The notes under the pieces were generated by a model, which saw only the letters and a list, made by a program, of their open reading frames with translations, was not told the origin of the DNA and ran no database searches. 64,000 nucleotides of DNA, taken from positions 302,530 through 366,529 of the forward strand of contig NZ_MRTH01000006.1 in NCBI RefSeq assembly GCF_001956045.1, read 5' to 3'. Position 1 is the first letter of the stretch. Every line of letters begins with the position of its first letter. Source of the stretch: Paenibacillus sp. FSL H7-0331. Its GTDB lineage: Bacteria; Bacillota; Bacilli; Paenibacillales; NBRC-103111. The position numbers and the translations under genes were made by a program. Below are positions 25,839 to 35,709 of this stretch, in pieces.

Positions 25839-26588
25839 CTAATCTCTTCCCGCTTCATACAATTGTCGGGCCAGACGGACTGGTTCAGCTTTGGCAGTAG
25901 ACATATGATCACCGTGACCTTGAATGAAACGGAATAATCCCAATCGATTGGACATGTGAGGGTGCCAGCCATACATCTGACTGCCTTGAGGCAATGCGGT
26001 ATCTTCCATAAGGTACACATAGCTCTTAGGGATGTTCAGGCTATAAAACTTGGTGAGATTCAGCTTTTCAAAGAGAGGTTGGGCGGGCTCCGGTGATATT
26101 TGACTATACATGTGCTGAGCTTGCTCCAGACTTGCCAGGTTAACAAAGGTTTCCCGAAACAATGGGAAGGGAAGCATGATGGTATCGTCCTTGGAGCTTT
26201 GTCTGATCTGTTGAAATGCCTCCCGGGCAGAGTCAGGTAATTCATCAGCTACACTTTGCCCATCAAGCAGAACAAAAGCATCGAGAAATACGAGACGGTG
26301 TATGCGATCGGGTACGAGTTCGGCCACCTTTTGAATGACAGATCCACCAAAGCTGTGGCCGACCAGAATGATGTGGTGCAAGTTCATGGACTGGATGAAA
26401 TGGGCAACCGATCTTGAGATCATCTCGTGGGTAACAGCCTTGTTCGGATCAGCACCATGTCCCGGATATTCAGGCGCATATACGATATGCCCCATTCTTC
26501 GCAATTCAGCGGCTATACTATCCCAAAAGCTGGAATCAGCCCATGATCCATGGATAAGAACAAAGGTAAGCGGTCGATTTGGGTACAT
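25839..26588 (-). CDS. Alpha/beta hydrolase
   Basis: A 249-residue cytosolic hydrolase. LIHGSWADSSFW supplies the oxyanion His-Gly loop, VGHSFGG holds nucleophile Ser79, and GHGDHM near the C-terminus supplies the catalytic His. The pattern resembles the salicylate-esterase/MES-like group of the alpha/beta hydrolase superfamily, but the substrate cannot be predicted. The ATG at 26588 follows AAAGGAG. It converges on the ABC exporter with 13 bases between stop codons. Confidence 0.85.
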   Translation of the reverse strand: MYPNRPLTFVLIHGSWADSSFWDSIAAELRRMGHIVYAPEYPGHGADPNKAVTHEMISRSVAHFIQSMNLHHIILVGHSFGGSVIQKVAELVPDRIHRLVFLDAFVLLDGQSVADELPDSAREAFQQIRQSSKDDTIMLPFPLFRETFVNLASLEQAQHMYSQISPEPAQPLFEKLNLTKFYSLNIPKSYVYLMEDTALPQGSQMYGWHPHMSNRLGLFRFIQGHGDHMSTAKAEPVRLARQLYEAGRD

Positions 26589-26766
26589 GTGAATTCTCCT
26601 TTACAATCAGATGTATCAGCATATGTCTCAATATGCGTAAATATCCTTTGATCGTTTATGCGAATGCTTGTCCTTCTAAGGAGATTTATAATTCTGGCTT
26701 CCACAATGTTACAATAGAAAAGGTACAATCAGCTCCAGATCAAATTCAGGAAAAGAGGCTGCCTTG

Positions 26767-27753
<987 letters not shown>

Positions 27754-27772
27754 AGTGTAATTCCTAAATGTA

Positions 27773-27812
27773 CAGCAAATGAGGTTCTCCTGCTGGAGAA
27801 CCTCATTTGCTG
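27773..27812. terminator. Strong hairpin with perfect 18-bp stem
   Basis: Positions 27773-27790 pair perfectly with 27795-27812 around the loop TGCT (arm ends CAGCAAATG and CATTTGCTG). It lies between the convergent aldo/keto reductase and PemK-like genes and probably terminates both; the T-tract is weak. Confidence 0.65.
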
Positions 27813-27842
27813 TTGAAAAGCTATATCGTACATTCAAGTTTT

Positions 27843-28250
27843 TTAATATATATGTTTGCATGCAGTTATTACTTTGTTTAAGTCATGAGGATGCAGTTCA
27901 CCTACATAACCTCGTGGAACCGACATACCATTGCGATCGGTAGGCTGTTGTCTCAAATCTTTCCGCAATAGGGTAAAGGGCTTAGCGGTTCTTACAAAGG
28001 AAGCTACAGTCAGGCCAGCTTCTTGCCAATAGTCAAGCGGGATATCAAACTGATCACGTGGCTCTTGTTTCGTTATAAAATTAACGATAAGTGCCAACGT
28101 ATTATTGGCTTGTTCATTTCCAACAATAACGATGGGCCGGGGCGTATTCCTATTTTCCGTATTATTCCATACAGGAGTCACCCAAATATGACCTTGAATC
28201 ATCCACAGAGTAGGATTAAATGTATCCGGCATATTCCTCGTCATAATCAT
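27843..28250 (-). CDS. PemK/MazF-like toxin
   Basis: A 135-residue protein with IQGHIWVTPVWNNTE, then RPIVIVGNEQ and a later SFVRTAKPFTLLRKDL segment. The arrangement resembles the SH3-like barrel of PemK/MazF endoribonucleases (G-x-V/I-W followed by RP-hydrophobic). Such toxins cut mRNA unless bound by an antitoxin. The ATG at 28250 has AAGGAG 6 bases upstream, inside the 3' end of the upstream ORF, which it overlaps by 35 bases. Assignment rests on motif pattern, not on a search. Confidence 0.65.
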   Translation of the reverse strand: MIMTRNMPDTFNPTLWMIQGHIWVTPVWNNTENRNTPRPIVIVGNEQANNTLALIVNFITKQEPRDQFDIPLDYWQEAGLTVASFVRTAKPFTLLRKDLRQQPTDRNGMSVPRGYVGELHPHDLNKVITACKHIY

Positions 28251-28398
28251 TGTCTACTCCTTCAAATAAAAACCCGTAGCAAGTTCCAACGACGATGCCT
28301 ATTTCCTGAATGACTTCGGTTTCTGAGGTACTCTTGTTGAATTCAGTGGAATCATCAAGTTTGTTATCGATGGAAATCACCCCTTCCGTATAAAACAT
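28216..28398 (-). CDS. Short acidic ORF, candidate antitoxin
   Basis: About 60 residues from ATG 28398 (an upstream TTG at 28425 adds nine). It is strongly acidic, with an Asp/Glu-rich C-terminus (FEGVDNDYDEEYAGYI), and overlaps the PemK-like toxin gene by 35 bases in another frame. Position and acidity fit an antitoxin that contacts a basic toxin surface, but it shows no MazE-type AbrB or ribbon-helix-helix DNA-binding motif. No good ribosome-binding site is visible, so both start and reality are uncertain. Confidence 0.45.
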   Translation of the reverse strand: MFYTEGVISIDNKLDDSTEFNKSTSETEVIQEIGIVVGTCYGFLFEGVDNDYDEEYAGYI

Positions 28399-28593
28399 TA
28401 TATCAATGTATTGGAGGTTTGCCAACGAGTTGGAGGGCTATATTCAGTATTTCCAGTTAAAAGTCTAAACATTCATTGACCGAATATAAAATACATCTTG
28501 CTATGAAGTTCACTTTAAGGTGTTTGGTGGATAGTGTTGCAGCTATATAGGGAATTTTAAGAACATCTTTAAAAATACAGGAAGGTGAGAAGT

Positions 28594-28992
28594 ATGGGTT
28601 TTTCGATGAAAGAAGCTTCAGAGCGTCTTGGTGTCCCCTCTCACACGATAAGATATTATGAGAAAGAAGGTCTGCTTCCATTCATTCAAAGAGATCAATA
28701 TGGAAACCGGATTTTTGAACAAAAAGATTTGGACTGGATGGCGCTAATGTCGTGCTTCCGCGCGACCGGTATGACGATTGCCGCTTTAAAGCAAATTGTC
28801 GATCTTGCCAATCAAGGCGATTCAACCCTAAGTGAAAGAAAGATGATAATGGAAAATCACAAGCTGGAGCTTCAAAAAAGACAGTTGGAGCTGGATAAAG
28901 CCTTTGAGGCTGTGAACTCTAAATTATCGATTTATGATTCCAGGCTGCAGCAACCGGATTCACCCCAAATGAATGAAATGAGGTTTTGCTAA
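28594..28992 (+). CDS. MerR family transcriptional regulator
   Basis: A 132-residue regulator with the N-terminal MerR winged helix (FSMKEASERLGVPSHTIRYYEKEGLLPF, split by the turn near residue 15) and a dimerisation coiled coil (about residues 78-115). It has no metal-binding Cys set, so it belongs to the AdhR-like group that often controls oxidoreductases and senses reactive aldehydes or stress. The ATG at 28594 follows GAAGGTGAG. Its stop overlaps the start of a 25-codon SDR remnant (TAATG), so it once headed a regulator-oxidoreductase unit. Confidence 0.85.
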   Translation: MGFSMKEASERLGVPSHTIRYYEKEGLLPFIQRDQYGNRIFEQKDLDWMALMSCFRATGMTIAALKQIVDLANQGDSTLSERKMIMENHKLELQKRQLELDKAFEAVNSKLSIYDSRLQQPDSPQMNEMRFC

Positions 28993-29069
28993 TGATTAAT
29001 GAAAACACATTTCAAGCCCCGATCCTATCGGGATATGGACCACAAACCACCGCGAAGGAAGCGATGTAA
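28992..29069 (+). pseudogene. Remnant of a short-chain dehydrogenase (first 25 codons)
   Basis: The ORF starts within the merR stop codon (TAATG) and reads MINENTFQAPILSGYG, then PQTTAKEAM and a stop. The block resembles the conserved N-terminus of certain SDR oxidoreductases (T-F-x-x-P-I-x-S-G-F/Y-G then T-T-A-x-E) just before their glycine-rich NAD(P) site. That site and the rest of the enzyme are missing, so this looks like a deletion remnant. The family match is from memory of the pattern. Confidence 0.5.
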
Positions 29070-29083
29070 TAGTACGCTTAAGC

Positions 29084-29119
29084 GGCTGAAATCTGGGAAT
29101 GCTCAGTTTCAGTCCTTTT
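29084..29119 (+). terminator. Likely Rho-independent terminator
   Basis: GGCTGAAA (29084-29091) pairs with TTTCAGTCC (29107-29115) and is followed by TTTT. It ends the merR unit and the SDR remnant. Confidence 0.55.
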
Positions 29120-29226
29120 GGCGTGTTTGGGTACTCATTACAGCTCTGTCTACACAGCACTACATATGATAAAATAAAGATAAAGTGATCCAGCTGGCAA
29201 TGATGTCGGACAGGAAGGACTTACAC

Positions 29227-31863
29227 ATGAAGCATCTGCCATTACGTGTACATTTGACAAGAGCATTCACGATTATCGCCTTGATTCCGATACTGATTCT
29301 GGGCAGCATTCAGATCGTACAGATCAATCAAATTAAAGATGATTATAAACGTACCCAAATGCATACAACTCAACGGCTTGCCGATGCAGTCGAAGCTTAT
29401 ATTTATTACCGTCAAAATGCGATAGAGACATTGGGTGCGACGATCAGCGCTTCCCGTACTTCATTTCGCGATCGGGCTGGAATTACACCCAAAATCCAAT
29501 CGCTTCAAGTTAGCCTCCCCGGATTGATCAATGTGGTTACTGCTGATCGAACAGGTATCGTAACCGCCTCTTATCCGGAAACCAATCCCGGCGGTGAGCC
29601 ACTTGTAGGTGCTAGTCTTAGTCAGAATGGCTACTATGACGAGATGCTCAAATCTCAATCGACGATTATTACTACCTTGTTCCGTGGACTGCAAAGTGGT
29701 GGGCAACCGGATATCGTCATTGCTGCCCCCATTTTTAACGAGGATCGGCAATATGACGGATTTGTAGCCGCTACTCTCGATTTAAAACAGCTGGAGCTGC
29801 TGGTGACCAAATATGATTATGGGAAAAATACGTATCCTGTAGTGCTGGACCGCCTGAATCAAGTCATTTACCATCCGGACCGTCAACTAACGGCCACAAT
29901 GAAAGATTTAAGCTCAGAAGCAGTCGTTCAGGCAGCAGGAGAGAACCCCGAGGGACTGGGCAGATATATGTCTTCCTTGAAGCAGCAAGAGGAGCTTGTC
30001 ACCTATACTACGATCAGCGGGCTTGGCTGGAAGGTATGGGTCGGACGTTCTTATCAGACGGTCAATGAGACGTTGTTTAACTCTCTATTATTAACCTTTA
30101 CGCTGCTGCTGCTTGCGATTGGCTTGACGATTGCACTTGGCTTCTTTCTTGCCAAAGGGCTGAATAATACGATTCATCTGCTCGTAGGCTACACGCAAAA
30201 GCTCGCTGATGGCAGCTACAAGGAAAGGCCAGAATCCACATCCATGCGTGGAGTTCCATACGAATTGAATGTATTGGCCAGCCGTTTTTTTCAAATGGCT
30301 CAGCAGGTGAACGAGAATCAGCAGGCGCTGCTCAGACTCAATGCGGAGCTTGAGAATCGGGTGGAGGAACGCACACAAAGCCTTTCTCGTAAAAACAAAG
30401 AGCTGGAAATCGTCAATACACTCATTACCCCTATAAGTCCTTCTCAGGAAACGCCGGAGCTTATTGAAGGAAGTATGGGTCAACTGCGCATGCTGTTGAA
30501 TACGGACGTCCGGCTGCATCCTTCGTATGGGGAGGATACGCGCCCTCTGGGACTTTTTAGCAGGAAAAGAACAATCGTTGATGGAGGTAAGCATTCGCTC
30601 TCCCATGAATTAAAAGCCATGCCAACCTATATCGTTCCTGTACGTTCAGGTGCTATCGAGCTTGCCCAGCTGGCTGTTGCACAGGGGACTGAGGATGGAG
30701 CTATCACGGAGCAGGATCGCCATTTTCTTCATACGTTTGCGAACTCTGTCGCCATTATGCTGCAGAATGATCTACTGCTCAAAAGTGTTCAGCATGAGCA
30801 TGCTACGCTGCAGGCTGTTCTGGAGAGTATGACAGATGCGATTGTACTGATCGATATGCAAAAACAGGTGGTATATGGAAATCGCCAAATGAGCGAAATG
30901 TTCGGGATTCCGACGCCTGATTTGCTGCAAATGAGCGAAGAGGTTATGTTTGAGACGATCAGCTTCCGAAGCCCTGATTCTCGCGAGGCCTTCTCATCAT
31001 TGATAGCTCAGCAGGTTGCTGCAATTAAATTCAAACTCACAGCGAGCTCAGGAAAAGAACGTTTTATGACTGTCTCATCTTTTCATGTGCTTAATCAGGA
31101 TCATGTCTATGGCCGAGGTTACGTGTGGCGCGATATTACGAAGGAGCATGAAGTCGATTCATTGAAAAATGATTTAATATCACTGGCGTCCCATGAATTT
31201 AAAACCCCGATAACCGGTATCAAAGGAAGTGTTGAAACGCTGCTCCGTACCGATGCCGATTGGGAAGAAAGCTTTAAGCAGGAACTTCTTGAAGGGATTC
31301 ACGAGGATATTGGGCGTATTCAGCAATTGATAGAGGATTGGCTGGACATTTCCAAGATTGAAGCTGGTGCGATGAGGGTCAATCGAGAGCCGACCCGTAT
31401 TCAATCTATAGTCAGGAACGCCATCAAACGGTTACCGAACGCAGACGAGCATTGGCTTGAGATCGATGCTTCTTTGGAGGACCGCCTGCCACTTGTTTAT
31501 GCGGATAAGACTCGTCTGGAACAGGTTTTTGTCAACTTGTTTACGAATGCCATCCGATATAATGACAGACAGCCTCTCGTTCGGATATCAGCTGAGAGTG
31601 ATGATACTTATGTGCATATCCGGGTTACAGATAACGGTACGGGCATTCATGCCGACCATCTGGAGCACATATTCGACCGCTTCTATCGGGTAGATCTGTC
31701 ATCCAGCCGCCGTACAAGTGGTACGGGGCTTGGGCTTGCCATCTGCAAAGGCATTATGGATACACATGGCGGCCAGCTTCGCGTAGAAAGTACGGAAGGT
31801 GTAGGCAGCACGTTCATCGTTTCAATTCCCCAATATAATCCGAAAGAAGATGATACGCTGTGA
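29227..31863 (+). CDS. Membrane sensor histidine kinase (dCache-HAMP-PAS)
   Basis: An 878-residue kinase. Two membrane segments (about residues 15-36 and 280-310) enclose a large dCache-like sensor with INVVTADRTGIVTASYPE. HAMP, a coiled coil (NAELENRVEERTQ), a GAF-like region, a PAS domain (about 545-640), HisKA with ASHEFKTP (His656) and an HATPase_c domain with N box NLFTNAIRYN, DNGTGI and GTGLGLAI follow. It phosphorylates the response regulator encoded next, with which it overlaps by 4 bases. The ATG at 29227 follows AAGGA. The ligand is unknown; dCache domains usually bind small organic molecules. Confidence 0.9.
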   Translation: MKHLPLRVHLTRAFTIIALIPILILGSIQIVQINQIKDDYKRTQMHTTQRLADAVEAYIYYRQNAIETLGATISASRTSFRDRAGITPKIQSLQVSLPGLINVVTADRTGIVTASYPETNPGGEPLVGASLSQNGYYDEMLKSQSTIITTLFRGLQSGGQPDIVIAAPIFNEDRQYDGFVAATLDLKQLELLVTKYDYGKNTYPVVLDRLNQVIYHPDRQLTATMKDLSSEAVVQAAGENPEGLGRYMSSLKQQEELVTYTTISGLGWKVWVGRSYQTVNETLFNSLLLTFTLLLLAIGLTIALGFFLAKGLNNTIHLLVGYTQKLADGSYKERPESTSMRGVPYELNVLASRFFQMAQQVNENQQALLRLNAELENRVEERTQSLSRKNKELEIVNTLITPISPSQETPELIEGSMGQLRMLLNTDVRLHPSYGEDTRPLGLFSRKRTIVDGGKHSLSHELKAMPTYIVPVRSGAIELAQLAVAQGTEDGAITEQDRHFLHTFANSVAIMLQNDLLLKSVQHEHATLQAVLESMTDAIVLIDMQKQVVYGNRQMSEMFGIPTPDLLQMSEEVMFETISFRSPDSREAFSSLIAQQVAAIKFKLTASSGKERFMTVSSFHVLNQDHVYGRGYVWRDITKEHEVDSLKNDLISLASHEFKTPITGIKGSVETLLRTDADWEESFKQELLEGIHEDIGRIQQLIEDWLDISKIEAGAMRVNREPTRIQSIVRNAIKRLPNADEHWLEIDASLEDRLPLVYADKTRLEQVFVNLFTNAIRYNDRQPLVRISAESDDTYVHIRVTDNGTGIHADHLEHIFDRFYRVDLSSSRRTSGTGLGLAICKGIMDTHGGQLRVESTEGVGSTFIVSIPQYNPKEDDTL

Positions 31864-32585
31864 AGAAACAAAAAATCCTCATTGTGGATGACGAGGCCAA
31901 AATATTGCGTTTCATCTCCGCTAATCTGAAGTCATTGGGCTATGAAACGATGACCTGTCTGAGCGGACTGGAGGCCATGGACAAGATCGATGAGATGGAC
32001 CCAGATCTGATTCTTCTCGATATTATGATGCCAGGGATGGATGGGTTGGAGGTACTGCGCAGATTGCGCAGCTACTCGGACGTCCCTGTGATCATGCTGA
32101 CCGCCCGCAGCAACTCAGATGATAAGGTACAAGGTTTGAATATAGGGGCAGATGATTATTTGACCAAACCCTTTTCGCTTGATGAGTTGTTTGCTCGTGT
32201 GAATGCCGTGCTGCGTCGCACCGACGGACGGGCCCTACAAACGGCAAACGCCAGTGAAATGAAACATGGTTCCATTACTGTTAACATGGCGCAGCGACGA
32301 ATAAGACATCGGGAAACCGAGATCAAGCTGACGAATACCGAATATAAATTGTTCGTGCTGCTACTGCAAAATGTGGATAAAGTGATGACACATGAGCAGC
32401 TGTTAAGTGAAGTATGGGGCAGTGAATATCGCGATGATGTCGAGTATTTACGGGTAACGATCGCCCGGATTCGCCAGAAATTGAAGCACGTTAACACCGG
32501 GAGTCAATTGATAGTAAACTATCCTGGAGTTGGTTACATGATTCCTACGGAAAAAGAAACTACGGCGAATCAACCGGCACATTAG
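31860..32585 (+). CDS. OmpR-family response regulator
   Basis: A 241-residue regulator with an N-terminal receiver domain (acidic residues Asp10/Asp11, phospho-acceptor Asp54 in LLDIMMPGMDG, and the KPF loop) and a C-terminal OmpR/PhoB winged helix with EYKLFVLLLQN and DVEYLRVTIARIRQKL. GTG at 31860 overlaps the kinase stop (GTGA), so translation is coupled. A bidirectional terminator follows. Its targets are not visible here. Confidence 0.92.
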   Translation: MKKQKILIVDDEAKILRFISANLKSLGYETMTCLSGLEAMDKIDEMDPDLILLDIMMPGMDGLEVLRRLRSYSDVPVIMLTARSNSDDKVQGLNIGADDYLTKPFSLDELFARVNAVLRRTDGRALQTANASEMKHGSITVNMAQRRIRHRETEIKLTNTEYKLFVLLLQNVDKVMTHEQLLSEVWGSEYRDDVEYLRVTIARIRQKLKHVNTGSQLIVNYPGVGYMIPTEKETTANQPAH

Positions 32586-32598
32586 GAACAAGTAAAAA

Positions 32599-32640
32599 GG
32601 AAGACATCACACCCGCTGTAACGGGAGGTGTCTTCCTTTT
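32599..32640. terminator. Bidirectional terminator
   Basis: GGAAGACATCACACCCG pairs imperfectly with CGGGAGGTGTCTTCC and is followed by TTTT; the left side is AAAAA. It separates the convergent response regulator and SLH-protein genes. Confidence 0.8.
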
Positions 32641-32672
32641 GTGTATGTGATGGCCTTCTGGGAGAGATGCTA

Positions 32673-34160
32673 TTACTTAACGCCTGTTAAGGTAACAGCT
32701 TGTGAATCAGCCCAACTGTTAACAGCGGCAACCGAATAAGTGACTCCGGAAATAAGCTTGCCGTTATTTTGAATATCAAATACACCTACCGCGCCTTGGC
32801 GGGATGTAAACTTATATTGTGCGGTTAGCTTGGTGCCGTCCGGTGCGGTTAATGTCACACTGCGGCCTGCGAACAGCTCATCCTGAGGATCTGCGGTCAA
32901 AGTCACGTTGATGCTCGTAGCGGAAACAGCTTCTGCTTTTTGGATCGCGAGCGGGGCTATGCTCTTGGCTGTCAGCGTCTGTCCGCCAAAAGTCGCCCAT
33001 GGTGCAGATAAGGTATAGACCGAACCCGATTTCAAGGTTTCACCATTTGCAAGACGAAACTTCGGCTCCTGCTTGCCGTCTGTCGATTGGGTGAAAGGAA
33101 CATAAGTTGCCGTCAAGCTGGCTCCTGCTTGGTCTGTCAGTGTAACTTGCTTAAGTCTCATGGATGGAATGATCGTAAGCGGTTTTCCGTTATAGGTATT
33201 GTTATCGTCTACGGTGAAATCCAGCCCGTTACGTTTGCCGCTGTACAGTGCAATGATGTACTGGTAGTCGGTAACACCATCAGCGAGGTAGGATTGCAGC
33301 TCAATCGTATCAGCCGCTACCTGCTCTACCGCTTTAAACGGAATTTTGATATCACTACCGATAAACGAACCCGACTTTTGACCTTTATAGGCTACTGTGT
33401 AGCTGGTACCTGCTTTTTGCGGTGAGGTCGGTACGATATAGGTTGCTTTGGCCCCAGTTTTAAGCTGCGGAATGTTTTCGAGCATCAAACCGTCCGAGAA
33501 CACAAAATTTTGCTTCGCTTTCTCTACATCCGTATTTTCAGCAGTCAGAGGAGCTGAGAATGTGATTTGTACAGCAACTGCATTCAGCACCTTCACCTGG
33601 GTGATTTGCGGGATAGCCGCTTGCTGTACGGCATAAAATAACTGTGCTGTTTCTGCACGGGTAGCAGCTCTACCTGCTGTATATGAGCTGCCGAATAGAA
33701 TCTGCACAGCTGCCTTATCCTGCTTCAATAGTGCTGCTGCGATCTCCACCAGCTGCTCGTGGCTTACCGTAGCGCCTGGCTGAAACCGGTCGTTATCGGC
33801 TTTCATTATGCCCCCATTGACCAAGGCATTAATATAGCTGAAAGACCAATCGGATTGTTGTACATCCTGAAAGCTGAGCTTTTTGTCCGTATTCAGATTG
33901 ACATACATCGATAGAGCAGCGATCTTAGCCAGCTCGCCTCGGGTAACGTTCTGATTAGGTTTGAATTCCGTATCGGAATATCCGGACAGCACATTTTGTT
34001 TAGCTAACTCTTGAATCGCCAACTTGGATGCGGCTGTGTTTTCGATATCGATAAATTTATCTGCTGCAAGCACCTGCAGTACATTCAGGGGTGCTATGGC
34101 TGCAAAACCTACCGCTGTTGTAATCGTTAAGGTTGCTAACAAAGAGTTCCGTTTTACCAT
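32673..34160 (-). CDS. S-layer homology (SLH) domain surface protein
   Basis: A 495-residue secreted protein. The signal peptide spans residues 1 to about 33 (ending VLQVLAADK). SLH repeat 1 (DKFIDIENTAASKLAIQELA...VTRGELAKIAALSM) and repeat 2 (LSFQDVQQSDWSFSYINALV...VSHEQLVEIAAALL) are clear; a third is shortened to RAATRAETAQLFYAVQQ. SLH domains anchor proteins to pyruvylated wall polysaccharide. The rest has beta-rich, Big-like repeats (AVAVQITFSAPLTAEN; SATSINVTLTADPQDE). The ATG at 34160 follows AAAGGAG. No enzyme domain is seen. Confidence 0.88.
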   Translation of the reverse strand: MVKRNSLLATLTITTAVGFAAIAPLNVLQVLAADKFIDIENTAASKLAIQELAKQNVLSGYSDTEFKPNQNVTRGELAKIAALSMYVNLNTDKKLSFQDVQQSDWSFSYINALVNGGIMKADNDRFQPGATVSHEQLVEIAAALLKQDKAAVQILFGSSYTAGRAATRAETAQLFYAVQQAAIPQITQVKVLNAVAVQITFSAPLTAENTDVEKAKQNFVFSDGLMLENIPQLKTGAKATYIVPTSPQKAGTSYTVAYKGQKSGSFIGSDIKIPFKAVEQVAADTIELQSYLADGVTDYQYIIALYSGKRNGLDFTVDDNNTYNGKPLTIIPSMRLKQVTLTDQAGASLTATYVPFTQSTDGKQEPKFRLANGETLKSGSVYTLSAPWATFGGQTLTAKSIAPLAIQKAEAVSATSINVTLTADPQDELFAGRSVTLTAPDGTKLTAQYKFTSRQGAVGVFDIQNNGKLISGVTYSVAAVNSWADSQAVTLTGVK

Positions 34161-34401
34161 GAAGATCAATCTCCTTTTGTGTTATATTCTACTGCCTGAC
34201 TTGCTGTAGGAAGTGTTCATAGGTATACAATAGCCTACAGGTCATAACATTCGAATAAAAAGCAGCAACCTCCGCATAACAAAACCATAACAAAGCTCTT
34301 CACGAAGCTTTTCGTTATGTTGACAAGCAAAAAGGATACAGAATCTTTTCACAATAAGAAAAGTTCCATATCCTGATTCTCACAGCATTATGCTAACATT
34401 A

Positions 34402-34830
34402 TTACATATTCATTTCTCCACTGTCGTAGTTCAATTGCCATCCAATTCCGAACTTATCTGTAAGCTGGCCGTAGCACTTGCTCCAAAATGTTTCTTGCAG
34501 CTCCATCCCTACAGTACCGCCTTCTTTGAGCTTATGAAAAATTGACTTTATGGCATCAATGTCCTTAATGACTAGGGCAAGGCTGATGTTGTTTCCTACT
34601 ATAAAGTTCATGTCAGGAAAGGTATCTGAAAACATCACATTGCTTCCATAAATGTTAAGTCGTGCGTGCATGACCAAATGCTTCACTTGCTCTGGAACCG
34701 TATAATCCGGGTTGGGCGGTGCTTCTCCGAAGGTCATAATATGCGGTTTATCTGTTCCAAAAACTTCTGCATAATATTCTACAGCTTCACGACAGTTTCC
34801 ATTGAAATTAAAATAAACATCAATCGACAT
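34402..34830 (-). CDS. VOC (PhnB/glyoxalase-like) protein
   Basis: A 142-residue protein of the vicinal-oxygen-chelate superfamily, PhnB-like branch. Typical features are FNFNGNCREAVEYYAEVFG at the start, VMHARLNIYGSNVMFSD in the middle, and WSKCYGQLTDKFGIGWQLNY at the end. Function within this branch is mostly unassigned, although some members are resistance or dioxygenase-like proteins. ATG 34830 is chosen because GGGAG lies 8 bases upstream; an in-frame GTG at 34839 has none. Confidence 0.85.
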   Translation of the reverse strand: MSIDVYFNFNGNCREAVEYYAEVFGTDKPHIMTFGEAPPNPDYTVPEQVKHLVMHARLNIYGSNVMFSDTFPDMNFIVGNNISLALVIKDIDAIKSIFHKLKEGGTVGMELQETFWSKCYGQLTDKFGIGWQLNYDSGEMNM

Positions 34831-34976
34831 GTGCTTCACTCCCTAGTTTGAATTGGACATCAGTGCGTTGTTAAATGCCTATTATCATTGTATCATTACA
34901 CACTATGATTTCAAATATACGCAACTTCCTATTAGAAACCATGCTTAGATCCTCATAGACGAGAAGGAGCAGGACC

Positions 34977-35672
34977 ATGAAAACGGCTGTAATAGCGGCA
35001 ATAACAAAAGCAAAAGGCAGGAAGTCCCTGTATCATTTTACAAGAGCGAGTAATTTATCGGCTATTGCCCATTTGGATGCGCTACTATCCAGTACTCGTA
35101 TCGATCCTGACTTCGAAGGTGAGCGTCGATTAATGGCGAGAAGTGTAAGCTATGATGATTTTTCAATTACCATCAATGCTCATCTGAAAATTGTTGACAG
35201 TATGATCGATGCGGCAACTACACAGGAGCAATTTCGGGCTTGTCTGGATCGGCATGTGTTTTTTTGGCCTACCTTAAGGGATTGTCAGAAAATGGTGGAT
35301 ACCTACGCGCGAAGAGAGCAGGATGAAAAATTTGCTGTGCTTGAATTCGATGCGCAGTCCTTATTGTTGGAGCATTATGCCGCAGTGAAGCTGTCCAAGT
35401 ATGATTCGGGGAGCTCTCCGCGGTTTCCGGCTCACTGTTCGTACAAGAAAAGCCCGGATATGTTTTTACCTTTGGAACACTTCAATACTGTAATCAGCAG
35501 CTTAGTACCTGTAAAAGCATCCGAAATACGGGAGGTGCTCGTCGAAGATCAGGTAATGGACGTGTCCAAGCATTTACGAGCGGTTTATCTCGATAATCGG
35601 GAACAGTTGCCTGATTGCTGGCAGTGTCTGATGAAGCCTCTGGCGGATCTGAAAGTCACGAATGCTAGATGA
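34977..35672 (+). CDS. Uncharacterised protein, possible ADP-ribosyltransferase-fold domain (DUF7002/DarT-like pattern)
   Basis: A 231-residue soluble protein. The N-terminal KSLYHFTRASNLSAIAHLDALLS segment resembles the H-x-T/F-x-x-x-N-L-x-x-I opening of DarT and DUF7002-type ADP-ribosyltransferase-fold proteins, where the His contacts NAD. HVFFWPTLRDCQKM and VLEFDAQSLLL follow in an order compatible with that fold. A catalytic Glu cannot be fixed by eye. The ATG at 34977 follows AAGGAG. A short HTH protein is encoded 38 bases downstream in the same direction, an arrangement seen in toxin-antitoxin pairs. Assignment is tentative. Confidence 0.55.
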   Translation: MKTAVIAAITKAKGRKSLYHFTRASNLSAIAHLDALLSSTRIDPDFEGERRLMARSVSYDDFSITINAHLKIVDSMIDAATTQEQFRACLDRHVFFWPTLRDCQKMVDTYARREQDEKFAVLEFDAQSLLLEHYAAVKLSKYDSGSSPRFPAHCSYKKSPDMFLPLEHFNTVISSLVPVKASEIREVLVEDQVMDVSKHLRAVYLDNREQLPDCWQCLMKPLADLKVTNAR

Positions 35673-35709
35673 TTTATAGCCTGTTTATGGTTGAAAATGG
35701 TTTGAGATT

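Noticed and set aside
27773..27812. The perfect 18-bp stem considered as an IS inverted repeat
   Set aside because: The two arms are only four bases apart and lie between convergent genes, as expected of a terminator, not of a mobile-element end.
30091..30606. A 171-codon minus-strand frame
   Set aside because: It is antisense to the sensor kinase in the HAMP/coiled-coil region and is explained by codon bias there.
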